64,000 bases of DNA from an uncultured Selenomonadales bacterium (GTDB lineage Bacteria > Bacillota > Negativicutes > Acidaminococcales > Acidaminococcaceae), in contig ONAV01000024.1 of assembly GCA_900315925.1 (NCBI GenBank), positions 1-64,000 on the forward strand, written 5' to 3'. The notes under the pieces were generated by a model that saw only the letters and a program-made list of their open reading frames with translations, made no database searches and was not told the origin of the DNA. A program made the position numbers and the translations under genes. This document shows, one piece after another, positions 9,144 through 17,414 of the stretch. Within the stretch, counting starts at the first letter, position 1; each line of letters begins with the position of its first letter.

Positions 9144-10376
9144 TTATCTGCGGTTTATCGGAAAGGCGCCGGTCAGGCTGTCGATGGCCTGTCTGTCCGG
9201 CGTGTCATAAAAAAAGAGATCCTCGGCCACAATCCGGCGTGTGTAATATTGAAGTGCTGTAGTATTATCCCCTTCCGGTCCTTCTCCCTCCATGGGGAAC
9301 CAGCGGGTATCGGATACATGAATTACACAGGGCTTTTTTGATTCGTCCATTCCAAGATAAAGCATGGCGTGATTTTTCGTGTACAAAACCGATCCGGGAG
9401 CCAGATTTTTCAGAAACGCCAGTTTTTCCTGCCGGCTTTGCCGTGTCAGTGGAATTACAGCAGCATCGTCCGGTGTTAACGGCAGCTTTAAGCCGCATTG
9501 TTTACTGACCCTCTTAATGAATCGTACTGAGCCGTTTTCTCCGGCGAACTCCCCTTTGTCGCAAATCTGTCCCAGATAGCCGAAAGTCTCACGGATGAGC
9601 TTCGCACTTTGTTTGCCTGCCCGGTTGCGCTTTATCCAGTATTTGGCAGAGCCAAGCGGACCTTTCAGCGATTGGGCTGCAGGGTCAGACAGGTATTCCT
9701 CCAGCGTCAGATTTTGCCGGAAGATTTTTTGTGCGGTGTCTTTCCCCACATAGCGGCAATGCCACGATTCATAGGTGTAACCTGTAATGGCAGTCTTTCC
9801 CGGCGGGTAGCGCAGAATAAAACCGTGATTGGCAAGGTAGCGGTGCATGATTTGATAAGGCGTTTCCGTTGTCCCGTAATAATCATCCGTCGTTTTGCCG
9901 TTTTTGACAATGGTTACATCCAGCGCAAGCCCCGTATGATGTTCGGAATAACCGGGTACGGCAACATAATTTTTCACATAGTCTTCGCCCTCGGACAACC
10001 GCAGCTCTTCCGTCAGCTCTTTTTGGCGGGCCACACTCCGATAGGTGGACTCAAGCTCGATCCGGATGCCCTCCTTCAACAGGTCCGCCTGCAGTTCCGT
10101 AAAATGGGCATAGGTTTCCCGTTCCACCTGAAACTCTTTACCGAAATAGTTTTTTACGGTTACCAGATCAAGTTTGGCTTCATAGTCATCCGGAAGCTTA
10201 TGGGTTTTATTTACCAATAGCAGATAGTCTGTCCTGCTTTTTTTATGGGCGGCAGACGCGGCTGCTTTCGTCGGCCGAAGAACGGACGCCTCCTTGTCTG
10301 GCGTGGCGGCATATGCCTGGTTTATCGCTACTATTCCAGATAAAACAATCGCTGCCACCAGTTTTTGGCATTTCAT
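9144..10376 (-). CDS. Exported VanY-type D-Ala-D-Ala carboxypeptidase with a degenerate NlpC/P60-like C-terminal domain
   Basis: The preferred start is the ATG at 10376 (GAGGGAG ten bases upstream), giving 410 residues beginning with a signal peptide ending INQAYA; a TTG 63 bases upstream lacks this support. The first half is a zinc DD-carboxypeptidase: STYRS, SEHHTGLALDV and ESWHCRYVG carry the expected His/Asp ligands and catalytic Glu region. The second half resembles an NlpC/P60 cysteine peptidase: GSVRFIKRV aligns with the usual DCSGFVxxV, and PGSVLYTKNHAMLYLG with the catalytic His block. The catalytic Cys position is Gly (ENGSV instead of xDCSG), so the tail is probably inactive and may bind peptide. 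The first half should trim stem-peptide D-Ala; the fusion is unusual. Confidence 0.8.
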   Translation of the reverse strand: MKCQKLVAAIVLSGIVAINQAYAATPDKEASVLRPTKAAASAAHKKSRTDYLLLVNKTHKLPDDYEAKLDLVTVKNYFGKEFQVERETYAHFTELQADLLKEGIRIELESTYRSVARQKELTEELRLSEGEDYVKNYVAVPGYSEHHTGLALDVTIVKNGKTTDDYYGTTETPYQIMHRYLANHGFILRYPPGKTAITGYTYESWHCRYVGKDTAQKIFRQNLTLEEYLSDPAAQSLKGPLGSAKYWIKRNRAGKQSAKLIRETFGYLGQICDKGEFAGENGSVRFIKRVSKQCGLKLPLTPDDAAVIPLTRQSRQEKLAFLKNLAPGSVLYTKNHAMLYLGMDESKKPCVIHVSDTRWFPMEGEGPEGDNTTALQYYTRRIVAEDLFFYDTPDRQAIDSLTGAFPINRR

Positions 10377-10435
10377 ATTTATATCGCTCCCTCTCACTGG
10401 TCTGTAGTGCATAATGTCACGGCTGTTCAAACATT

Positions 10436-11857
10436 TCAATTATTACCGGTTCGCCCCCACAGCGCCTTGCAAATGGCGTCCATGATCCGCTCTTCCCAAA
10501 GGTAACAGCCGCTGAACTGCCCGGCAGTTCTTGGATCCTCGTCCAATTCCAACGGCAATCCGTTAATGACATACACAAAGCCATCCTTTGTGCCGGGACG
10601 GAAGAATATTCCGGAAAGCAGACCGTAGGCCTCGCCAGTGTGTCCTACCAAATCAATTTCATAATCCCGGCAGACCCGTCCCGTACTGTTACCGTAAACC
10701 TGATATTCTCCCAGACCGTATGAGAGCATGGTGCCAAAATAGGTATCCCCGTTTTTCTTAGCCGGATCATACTTCCAATGCGGGCGCAAAATCTCCGCTA
10801 CGCTTTCCGGGGAGAGGATCTTTCTGCCCCGGAACCTTCCGTCATTCATCAGCATCTCCAGCGTATGGCCCAGCTCCTCGCAGGAAATCCTGAGCCCGCC
10901 CTGAGGCGAAAAGAACGTAGCATTGCGTCCCGGCTTATATCCTTTCATGCTATGGAATTTTCCATCAAAAAAATATGTCTCCTTTTTCGGCGCGCCATGA
11001 CTGTAATCGTCTATCGTGCTTTTCCAGGGAGCTTTTTCATCAATTTTCCCCTGTGCGTTCAAACGCCGGTAAACAGCGCCCAGTTTTTCCCGCTGCTTCC
11101 GGCTGAAATTGGCAGGAACATAGCTTGCCGAAGTATCCAGCTCCTTAAGAATATGTTTTTGCTGATAACGGTCAAAGCGTTTTCCCGTAACCACCTCAAT
11201 GACCGTCCCTAACACACCATAGTTCAAATCACTGTAGCAAAAATATTCCCCGGGCGCCTGTCCATACGGAGCAAAATGAGCGCCATCTTCCCAATAGCGT
11301 CCCCCCGGCCGGAAAAACTCTTTGAGAGTTTCCTGGGGCAAAGCACTATAACCGCCAGCATTGCGAATGGATGACGTGTGGCTGGCCAGCATCTCCAACG
11401 TGATGGGGACCTCCGGATAAGCAGGATTTCGGAGAGTGAATCCCAAATACTTGCTCACGTCATCTTTGAGATTCAGCTTTCCCTTTTCTGCCAGCTGCAT
11501 GAGGGTAAAAACAGTAAACTGTTTGGAAACGGATGCGATGCGGAACCGCGTGTCCCTGGTCACAGGCAGCTTTTTCCCGGTACTTTCGTCAAGATAGCGG
11601 CTTCCGGAAAAATGGGAGTACACTTCCCGTCCATCCTTGTAGAGAATCACCCCCAGCCCGGGCACCTGATAGACATCCGGTTTCTCTGTCATTTCATCCA
11701 GCGTCTTTCTCAATGCGGACCGGGCGGTAAAGCTGATTTTGTTAGAAGAGACAGCGGCTGCAGCAGGAACAGCAACTCCATCCTTCTCTGCAAAAACGGA
11801 TAAAGGACAGGTTAAGGCCAGCGCCATTAGCAGAACCGCCCATTTTTTATGTTTCAA
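10436..11857 (-). CDS. Exported serine hydrolase of the beta-lactamase/DD-peptidase fold (copy 2)
   Basis: A 473-residue paralogue of the gene at 7659-9035. It has a signal peptide (MALALTCPLSVFAEK), SVSK at 109-112, and an HTGEAYG block near the C terminus. At the second motif it reads YSD (208-210) where copy 1 reads YCN, so the usual Asn is replaced by Asp, which could alter substrate choice. It starts with TTG at 11857, supported by AAGGAGG eight bases upstream. It follows the LD-carboxypeptidase gene by 23 bp and precedes the VanY-type gene by 59 bp, so the four are probably one operon acting on wall peptides or a wall-targeting antibiotic. Reaction and substrate are not known. Confidence 0.85.
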   Translation of the reverse strand: MKHKKWAVLLMALALTCPLSVFAEKDGVAVPAAAAVSSNKISFTARSALRKTLDEMTEKPDVYQVPGLGVILYKDGREVYSHFSGSRYLDESTGKKLPVTRDTRFRIASVSKQFTVFTLMQLAEKGKLNLKDDVSKYLGFTLRNPAYPEVPITLEMLASHTSSIRNAGGYSALPQETLKEFFRPGGRYWEDGAHFAPYGQAPGEYFCYSDLNYGVLGTVIEVVTGKRFDRYQQKHILKELDTSASYVPANFSRKQREKLGAVYRRLNAQGKIDEKAPWKSTIDDYSHGAPKKETYFFDGKFHSMKGYKPGRNATFFSPQGGLRISCEELGHTLEMLMNDGRFRGRKILSPESVAEILRPHWKYDPAKKNGDTYFGTMLSYGLGEYQVYGNSTGRVCRDYEIDLVGHTGEAYGLLSGIFFRPGTKDGFVYVINGLPLELDEDPRTAGQFSGCYLWEERIMDAICKALWGRTGNN

Positions 11858-11880
11858 AGCAACGACCTCCTTACTACGAT

Positions 11881-12921
11881 TTATTTACCCGGATGCAACA
11901 CCGGGTCTTCCATAATGCGGAGGCTTGCCGTTCCGTCCGGGTTCGCACGCATTACCGCGCGTACCCCCAGCGGAATATATAAATTGTTATCTTTGTGTCC
12001 GGCCGGTACGCCTTTCAGAACCGGTTTGCCGGAAAGACGCGCATAATGAAGCAACACTTCATCCAGACGGAAATCGCCTTCTTCCCAGTCATCGTCGGCG
12101 CCGGTGAAATCCCCGATCAGAATCCCGTTCACACGCTGCAGCAACCCGTTCTGCCAAAGCTGGTTCAGCATCCGATCCACACGGTACGTGGATTCGTCCA
12201 CGTCTTCAATCAGGAGCAACGCGCCGTCGCCTTTCATCTCATACGGCGTTCCCAAAAGAGAGGTAATCACTGTCAGGTTTCCGCCAATAATCGCGCCTTC
12301 TGCCGTTCCCGGAATCACCGTTTCCAGCCGTTTTCCCTCCGGCATGGGGATATCACCGGGATACAGCTCGCCTTTCAGACCTTTGATAAAATGGGACGCA
12401 TTATAATCCGTCTCACGAAACCCTTTACGGAAAGAGACCAGCATAGGACCATGAACGGTCGCCACATGGCTTCGTTCCCCCAACGCAATATGAAGCGCAG
12501 TGACATCGCTGTACCCGATCAACTGCTTCGGATGACGGGCAATCGCATCATAATTCAACTTGTCCAGCAATCGCGCCGATCCATACCCGCCTCGGGTACA
12601 GAGGATGGCTTTCACTTCCTCATCTTCAAAAAAGCGGTTGATGTCCGATGCTCGTGTGGAATCCGTACCTGCAAAATAACCGTGGGTTCCGCCGTAGGAA
12701 TTACCAAACTTGAGCCGGAATCCCATTTTTTTCAGTGCCCGCACCGCTTTTTCCAATTTCTTTGTATCCTCCGAAAACCCGGGGGACAGAACCCCGATGC
12801 AGTCGCCCGGCTGCAATGCGTACCCTTTTGCCACAGAGCCGGAAGGCTTTTCGGCAAACGCAGCGCCCTGTATCGCCATCGCAGCAAGTAAGAAGACTGT
12901 CATTACTTTTGTACGTATCAC
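11881..12921 (-). CDS. LD-carboxypeptidase (peptidase family S66), exported form
   Basis: A 346-residue S66 family enzyme, which cleaves the L,D bond before the terminal D-Ala of murein tetrapeptide; relatives (MccF) cleave microcin C. The catalytic Ser lies in IGYSDVTALH, the Glu in the LLIEDVDES block, and the His in PAGHKDNNLY; CTRGGYGSARLLD is also typical. Unlike cytosolic E. coli LdcA it begins with a signal peptide (VFLLAAMAIQGAAFAEK), so it should work outside the cytoplasm. The start is GTG at 12921 with GAGGG seven bases upstream. It is the first gene of the wall-enzyme group, next to tRNA-Arg. Confidence 0.88.
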   Translation of the reverse strand: MIRTKVMTVFLLAAMAIQGAAFAEKPSGSVAKGYALQPGDCIGVLSPGFSEDTKKLEKAVRALKKMGFRLKFGNSYGGTHGYFAGTDSTRASDINRFFEDEEVKAILCTRGGYGSARLLDKLNYDAIARHPKQLIGYSDVTALHIALGERSHVATVHGPMLVSFRKGFRETDYNASHFIKGLKGELYPGDIPMPEGKRLETVIPGTAEGAIIGGNLTVITSLLGTPYEMKGDGALLLIEDVDESTYRVDRMLNQLWQNGLLQRVNGILIGDFTGADDDWEEGDFRLDEVLLHYARLSGKPVLKGVPAGHKDNNLYIPLGVRAVMRANPDGTASLRIMEDPVLHPGK

Positions 12922-13080
12922 GTTGTAACCCTCATTTCATAATTTTATTTTTTTTAATATTAACACAATCTGTTCAATCTCTCTGAACCGGACTATCGTA
13001 CTGACAATATTTCACAACTTCTGTACTCTTAAATACTACCATATTTAGTAATCACCCGCAATTGTTTGATTACCCAAATA

Positions 13081-13107
13081 AAAAATCCGCAAGGCGAACC
13101 TTGCGGA
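13081..13107 (-). terminator. Rho-independent terminator of tRNA-Arg
   Basis: A perfect 9-bp stem (TCCGCAAGG with CCTTGCGGA) with a four-base loop is followed on the minus strand by a run of six T. It lies 12 bp after the tRNA 3' end. Confidence 0.92.
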
Positions 13108-13118
13108 CTGTTTTCAAT

Positions 13119-13195
<77 letters not shown>

Positions 13196-13224
13196 ACATT
13201 ATCGCTGTTTTCAACAGCAAAGCT

Positions 13225-13253
13225 ATTATAACTAAAATGAAAGGGATTGTCAA
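13225..13253 (-). promoter_or_regulatory. Consensus sigma-A promoter of tRNA-Arg
   Basis: TTGACA at 13253-13248 and TATAAT at 13230-13225 on the minus strand, separated by exactly 17 bp. The -10 lies about 30 bp before the mature tRNA 5' end, as expected for a stable RNA gene. Confidence 0.9.
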
Positions 13254-13269
13254 TACTTTTTACAGAAAT

Positions 13270-13983
13270 TTATTGTATCAGCACCGGCGTAAAATTTTGC
13301 GTGTCGGCAGAAACCAGTTTATAACGGCAGCCGTCCCGTTCCCCTTCAAAGATGGAAACCGCCCCTTCCGCACCGTGAATATGACCGAACACGCAGGTCT
13401 TCACTTTGTATTCGTCAATCATCTGTTTGAAAACAGAGTTCTCTTCTGCCGAATAAAAAGGCGGATAATGCAAAGCCAGCAGGATTTCATCGCACCCTTC
13501 ATTTTTTGCAGCGTCCAGCGAAGCTCTGATCCGCAACGCTTCATGACGGAGGATACTGTCGTCGGTTTCCGGCTTGTAGCCTTCACAGGCGGGCGTCAGC
13601 CAGGCCCTTGAACCGCAGATCGCAAGCTTTGCTGTTTCCGTGTTTACCGGATAAAAATTATTTTGCAGAAAGAAGAAGGCGTCTCCTGTCGCCTGTTTCA
13701 TTTTGGAAAGACCGGTCCACCAGTAATCGTGATTGCCACGTAACATTACTTTTTGACCCGGCAGCTCCGCAATAGACTGCAAATCATCCTGCACCGCGTC
13801 CGTAAGCTTCATGGCCCAGGAAATATCGCCGCAGAGAATGACCAGGTCTTCCGGTGCAACGGTCTGTTTCCAGTTTTCCATAATGCGTTGCCGGTGATGC
13901 TGCCAGTGCTCCCCGAATACCGTCATGGGCTTTGTTTCGGGAACTCCGGAAAAATGCAGATCCCCTATGGCATAAATATGCAC
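13270..13983 (-). CDS. Calcineurin-like metallophosphoesterase
   Basis: A 237-residue cytosolic protein with all metallophosphoesterase blocks: GDLH near residue 7, GDISWA, GNHDYWW, the HYPP block, and GHIHG near residue 195. These coordinate two metal ions in phosphodiester or phosphomonoester hydrolysis. The SWAMKL and HDYWW variants fit a Firmicute subfamily of small YfcE-like phosphoesterases with no known physiological substrate. The start is GTG at 13983 with GGAGGAG seven bases upstream. The stop lies 17 bp before the -35 of tRNA-Arg, and no terminator is evident between them. Confidence 0.85.
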   Translation of the reverse strand: MHIYAIGDLHFSGVPETKPMTVFGEHWQHHRQRIMENWKQTVAPEDLVILCGDISWAMKLTDAVQDDLQSIAELPGQKVMLRGNHDYWWTGLSKMKQATGDAFFFLQNNFYPVNTETAKLAICGSRAWLTPACEGYKPETDDSILRHEALRIRASLDAAKNEGCDEILLALHYPPFYSAEENSVFKQMIDEYKVKTCVFGHIHGAEGAVSIFEGERDGCRYKLVSADTQNFTPVLIQ

Positions 13984-14365
13984 GTCATTCTCCTCCGGTC
14001 ATTGATTCCGCATCCATCTAAAGATGAGTACGTTTAACAATTTCATTCTCTTGTTTATATCATTGTATCACAATTCCGGCCAAACAAAAACTTTTCAATA
14101 TGAAACGGCATGCTCTTTCTATTTATTCCTCATACCGTGTACATATTTTCTTCACATTTTTGCCTAACTTTCGTTACAAATTCCCACACCATTTTCCTTA
14201 TAATGAAGTCGGTCCGGCAGAGATGCTTGTCCGGTCCCTCTCGATAACACATTAGCGTATGCGCGCAGGCGCACGGAAAACGGCTGAAGTCCGCAGCATC
14301 TTTGCAGTCCGATTTGAAATCACAGCCGGCTTTCCGCATTATGTAACGTTTCAGGAGGAACAACA
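13984..14365. other. Divergent intergenic region with a possible leader for the TM2 gene
   Basis: 382 bp between divergent genes. On the plus strand a TATAAT at 14199-14204 would give an untranslated leader of about 155 nt before the TM2 start. That leader contains repeated GTCCGG blocks and a GC-rich patch (TATGCGCGCAGGCGCACGG) that could fold, but it matches no riboswitch class I recognise. On the minus side a TACAAT near 14070 with a weak -35 may drive the phosphoesterase. Confidence 0.35.
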
Positions 14366-14722
14366 ATGGACGCACAGACCAGATTGGAAATTCAAAATTT
14401 AACCGAACAGCAGCAGCAATATGTAATACAGACACTGCCTGTAAAAGAAAAATCCCTTTCGTCCGCTTATATTTTCTGGGTACTGTTTGGGGCACACTAT
14501 TTTTATTTGAACAAACCGTTTAAAAACATCTTTTTGTGGGCGCTGTGTTATATCTACATCGGCTTTGTCTGGTGGCTTTTTGATCTTTTCCGCCTGAAAA
14601 GCCTGGTTGCCGAGTGCAACCGGGAAATTGCCAAACAGGTAATTCACGATGCCATTCTGCTTTACCCCAAACCGCAAAAACTGCACAGCGAAACGATTGA
14701 CGCAGAGTATAAAGCTTCCTGA
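14366..14722 (+). CDS. TM2 domain-containing small membrane protein
   Basis: A 118-residue protein and the only plus-strand gene in the window. Residues about 30-80 are a TM2 domain: a first membrane segment with FGAHYFYLNK, a short turn, then FLWALCYIYIGFVWWLFDLFRL. The N terminus is Gln-rich and soluble. TM2 proteins are small two-helix inner-membrane proteins of unknown function in bacteria. The ATG at 14366 is preceded by AGGAGG. The gene stands alone and is closed by a strong terminator. Confidence 0.85.
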   Translation: MDAQTRLEIQNLTEQQQQYVIQTLPVKEKSLSSAYIFWVLFGAHYFYLNKPFKNIFLWALCYIYIGFVWWLFDLFRLKSLVAECNREIAKQVIHDAILLYPKPQKLHSETIDAEYKAS

Positions 14723-14774
14723 GAACTCCGGTTATTTTTTCAGGAACGTTTTACTCCCCAAGTCAGCACAAAGA

Positions 14775-14808
14775 AAACCGGCATCTGCAACATGCCGGTT
14801 TATTTTTT
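14775..14808 (+). terminator. Terminator of the TM2 gene, possibly bidirectional
   Basis: A 10-bp stem AAACCGGCAT/ATGCCGGTTT with a seven-base loop, followed by ATTTTTT on the plus strand. On the minus strand TTTTCTTT follows, so it could also stop transcription from the convergent dtd gene. Confidence 0.85.
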
Positions 14809-14910
14809 ATGGATTTGTCATGACAGAATTTTTCGTATCCGCTTCAAACAGACGCTGTGCTTTGTGAATGATCAATCAGGAAATATGTATCTGACTTTAC
14901 TTTTGTTTAC

Positions 14911-15354
14911 TCACATTTCCGCACTGTCAAACAGCAGCGTAACCGGTCCGTCATTTACGGAATGTACCTGCATGTCGGCTCCGAATTCGCCGTGTTCCAC
15001 TGCAAAGCCTCTGGCCCGACAGTTCTCCATAAATATTTCGTACAGGGGAACCGCCAGCTCCGGTTTGGCCGCGTGGGAAAAGCCGGGACGGCGTTTCTTC
15101 AGGTCAGCATAGAGGGTGAACTGGGAAATCACCAAAAGGGCGCCGCCCACCTGGTCCAGGCTCAGGTTCATCTTTCCGTTTTCATCTTCAAAAACGCGGC
15201 AGTTACAGATTTTTTCCGCCATCTTGTCCGCGATGGCTTCCGTATCTTCAGGCCCGATGCCCAACAGAATCAGAAAACCCTGCCCAATCTTTCCCGTAAC
15301 GTTTCCCTCAATTACTACTGACGCTTCTTTTACTCTGGTTACTACGGCTCTCAT
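14911..15354 (-). CDS. dtd: D-aminoacyl-tRNA deacylase
   Basis: A 147-residue protein of normal family length. It has the Dtd signatures [16 protein letters not shown] (catalytic pocket), the central GGALLV strand and the C-terminal NDGPVTL loop. Dtd is a homodimer that hydrolyses D-amino acids (and Gly mischarged on tRNA-Ala) from tRNA, keeping them out of protein. The ATG at 15354 has an AGGAG site. It is flanked by terminators on both sides, so it is probably transcribed alone. Confidence 0.95.
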   Translation of the reverse strand: MRAVVTRVKEASVVIEGNVTGKIGQGFLILLGIGPEDTEAIADKMAEKICNCRVFEDENGKMNLSLDQVGGALLVISQFTLYADLKKRRPGFSHAAKPELAVPLYEIFMENCRARGFAVEHGEFGADMQVHSVNDGPVTLLFDSAEM

Positions 15355-15455
15355 CGAATCACTCCTGCTCTTTGTTTTTTATTTTTCATATATGTGTTAT
15401 ATATAATATCATTGCATACATCGGCCTGCAACATTTTTTCTGAACAATCCCTGTA

Positions 15456-15499
15456 AAAAACGATTCCCCAATTGCAATCGCAAACTGCAATTGGGGAAT
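15456..15499 (-). terminator. Terminator of metQ
   Basis: A 14-bp perfect stem (ATTCCCCAATTGCA with its complement at 15486-15499) and a nine-base loop are followed on the minus strand by CGTTTTTTAC. It lies just past the metQ stop. Confidence 0.92.
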
Positions 15500-15520
15500 T
15501 TGTTTATAAATAATATGTAA

Positions 15521-16351
15521 TTACCAGGCGCTGAGAATGCTGCCCTTGAAGTGGTCAATAATAAACTTCTTGTTTTCTTCCGAATGGTACACTTTCTCAA
15601 TCTGTTTGATCCGCGGATCGTTGAAATTCTTTTCCGTTGTAACAAAAATATTTACATAGGGATTGTCCGCGCCTTCCACAATGATGGCGTCCTTCAGAGG
15701 ATTCAGTCCCGCAGGCAGCGCGTAGTTTACGTTGATGCAGGCAATGGTCACGTCTTTAATGCTTCTGGGAATGCCGGCTGCGTCCAGCTCCTGGAATTTA
15801 AAGTTGTGTTTGTTTTCCACCACGTCCGTTAATGCGGTAACGGAATTGGTTTTATCTTTCACTTTGATCAGTCCCGCATTGTCCAGCATCAGCAGCGCGC
15901 GGCCGCCGTTGGACGGATCGTTGGGAATTGCAACCGTTGCGCCGTCGGGAATGGTCTCGCCCTTTTTCACTTTGGTGGAATATACGGCCATCGGGAAAAT
16001 TACGGTCTTAAAGCATTCTTTTAACTTAAAGCTGGGTTCCTTTTTCAGGGTCGCCGCCAGATACGGTGCATGCTGCATGCTGTTGGCAAACAGTTCGCCC
16101 TGGTTCAGGGCTACGTTAGGCGTTACGAAATCGTTAAATTCCACAACTTCGATCTTCAGGCCCTGCTTTTCCGCCAGTTTCTTTACGTTGTCCATGATTT
16201 CTGCATGCGGTCCAGCGGTTACGCCAATCTTGATCGGCTTATCTGCTGCCGGTGCTTTCTTTTCTTCTTTCTTGTCTCCGCCACCGCAGCCCGTCAGGCT
16301 GAACGCCAGAAGAGCCGTCGCCAGAATCAGTGAAACTTTTTTCAAAAACAT
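15521..16351 (-). CDS. metQ: NlpA/MetQ family substrate-binding lipoprotein
   Basis: A 276-residue lipoprotein. The start at 16351 is fixed by GGAGGGG seven bases upstream. The signal peptide ends in a lipobox (SLTG-C-GGG), giving a lipid-anchored Cys near residue 22. The mature protein follows the MetQ pattern: IKIGVTAGPHAEIM, EVVEFNDFVTPNVALNQGE, and YVNIFVT near the end. Such proteins bind L- or D-methionine, or related dipeptides, and deliver it to the MetNI ABC transporter. No metN or metI lies nearby, so it must use a transporter encoded elsewhere. It is monocistronic, with a near-consensus promoter and a strong terminator. I found no SAM riboswitch in its 5' region. Confidence 0.88.
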   Translation of the reverse strand: MFLKKVSLILATALLAFSLTGCGGGDKKEEKKAPAADKPIKIGVTAGPHAEIMDNVKKLAEKQGLKIEVVEFNDFVTPNVALNQGELFANSMQHAPYLAATLKKEPSFKLKECFKTVIFPMAVYSTKVKKGETIPDGATVAIPNDPSNGGRALLMLDNAGLIKVKDKTNSVTALTDVVENKHNFKFQELDAAGIPRSIKDVTIACINVNYALPAGLNPLKDAIIVEGADNPYVNIFVTTEKNFNDPRIKQIEKVYHSEENKKFIIDHFKGSILSAW

Positions 16352-16423
16352 ATGAAATCCCCTCCAATTTCCTTTTCTTCTCATATCATATGTAAAAAGT
16401 ATGATATAGAACTATTATTTCAA

Positions 16424-16451
16424 ATTATAACCAACTTTACTGTTCTGTCAA
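16424..16451 (-). promoter_or_regulatory. Strong promoter of metQ
   Basis: TTGACA at 16451-16446 and TATAAT at 16429-16424 on the minus strand, separated by 16 bp. The -10 ends 72 bp upstream of the metQ ATG. Both hexamers match the sigma-A consensus exactly. Confidence 0.85.
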
Positions 16452-16577
16452 TAAAATTTGTGAATCAGTTAACAATTTTATCCAGCGAATCCGAATTCTT
16501 TGACAGATTGTACAGGAAGTTACACTCAACAGACTTCCGAAAGCAAAGTCTCCTGCTTTTCCACGCTGATTAAAAGG

Positions 16578-17228
16578 CTATTTCGGTCTGCCAAAAGGCT
16601 GTTTCAATCGGAATTCTTCCGGAATGTGATCGTCCCGGCTCCAGTCTGTAATGACCGCTTTGCGATCCCCATCCACTTCCACAATATTTAAGGCGCCGTT
16701 GCCGATGGGATGCTGCCAGATCTCGTCCAGCGGAATGCCAGCAATGGTCAGCAGGATACTGCTGATGCACATCATGTGAGATACGATCAGCACGGTTTTT
16801 CCTTCATGCTTTTTTACAATTTCCCAAAAGGTTTTCCAGGCCCGCTTCTGTGTTTCCGTAAACGGTTCTCCGCCTTTGAGTCTGACTTTTGTGGGAGCGG
16901 TGCGCCAGACATCATACCAGCCCGGATACTTTTCATCTATTTCCGATACCAGCAGGCCTTCCCACTCGCCCACGCCCATTTCCTGCAGCCCGTCTGTGGG
17001 ATACACAGGAATCCTTCTGTCGCCCCGGATAATCTCCGCGGTTTCCACCGCCCGCTGCAACGGACTGGTGTAAATAGCGTCCAATGTTATATTCTGCAGA
17101 CCGTTTTTTGCAAAACCGGCCTGCTGCCTTCCCGTATCATTCAGGGGAATGTCCGAAAGGCCCTGAAACCGGTGCAGCACATTCCACTCTGTTTCCCCGT
17201 GACGAATCAATATGACTGTTGTCTTCAT
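16578..17228 (-). CDS. Histidine phosphatase family protein (phosphoglycerate mutase-like)
   Basis: A 216-residue protein starting at the ATG at 17228 (AGGATT upstream). LIRHGETEWNVLHRFQG near residue 6 holds the phospho-acceptor His; SPLQRAVETAEII, GEWEGL and the late SHMMCISSIL block holding the second His complete the fold. Family members include cofactor-dependent phosphoglycerate mutase (GpmB-type), CobC alpha-ribazole phosphatase and broad phosphatases. No cobalamin gene is nearby, so a general phosphatase is the safer call. The stop is followed at once by TTTTAATCAGCGT, a motif that recurs at 46.3 kb and at the ends of the 39.5 kb inverted repeat. Confidence 0.82.
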   Translation of the reverse strand: MKTTVILIRHGETEWNVLHRFQGLSDIPLNDTGRQQAGFAKNGLQNITLDAIYTSPLQRAVETAEIIRGDRRIPVYPTDGLQEMGVGEWEGLLVSEIDEKYPGWYDVWRTAPTKVRLKGGEPFTETQKRAWKTFWEIVKKHEGKTVLIVSHMMCISSILLTIAGIPLDEIWQHPIGNGALNIVEVDGDRKAVITDWSRDDHIPEEFRLKQPFGRPK

Positions 17229-17273
17229 ACAATAATCCTTTTCTCCCGCAACGGCAGCCTGCATTACAGTAAA

Positions 17274-17313
17274 GCAGGTGATTCTCCCGAAACAGGAAAA
17301 CCACCTGCATTTT
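17274..17313. terminator. Hairpin between the flavodiiron and phosphatase genes
   Basis: Stem GCAGGTG/CACCTGC, with partial extension inside, around a loop of about 20 nt. The T run (ATTTTTCC) is on the plus side; the minus side has only CTTTACTG. It may be a weak terminator after the flavodiiron gene or an RNA processing hairpin. Confidence 0.4.
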
Positions 17314-17414
17314 TCCTTAACAAACCGTACATTAAATTATCTGTGCACTTGCCGGAATGATTGTCAATCCTTTTGCCGCATTCTCTTACTACAACACCGA
17401 AAACACAGCAATGC

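Noticed and set aside
16385-16500. Possible SAM riboswitch upstream of metQ
   Set aside because: The leader is only about 70 nt, AT-rich, and lacks SAM riboswitch core motifs and a terminator.
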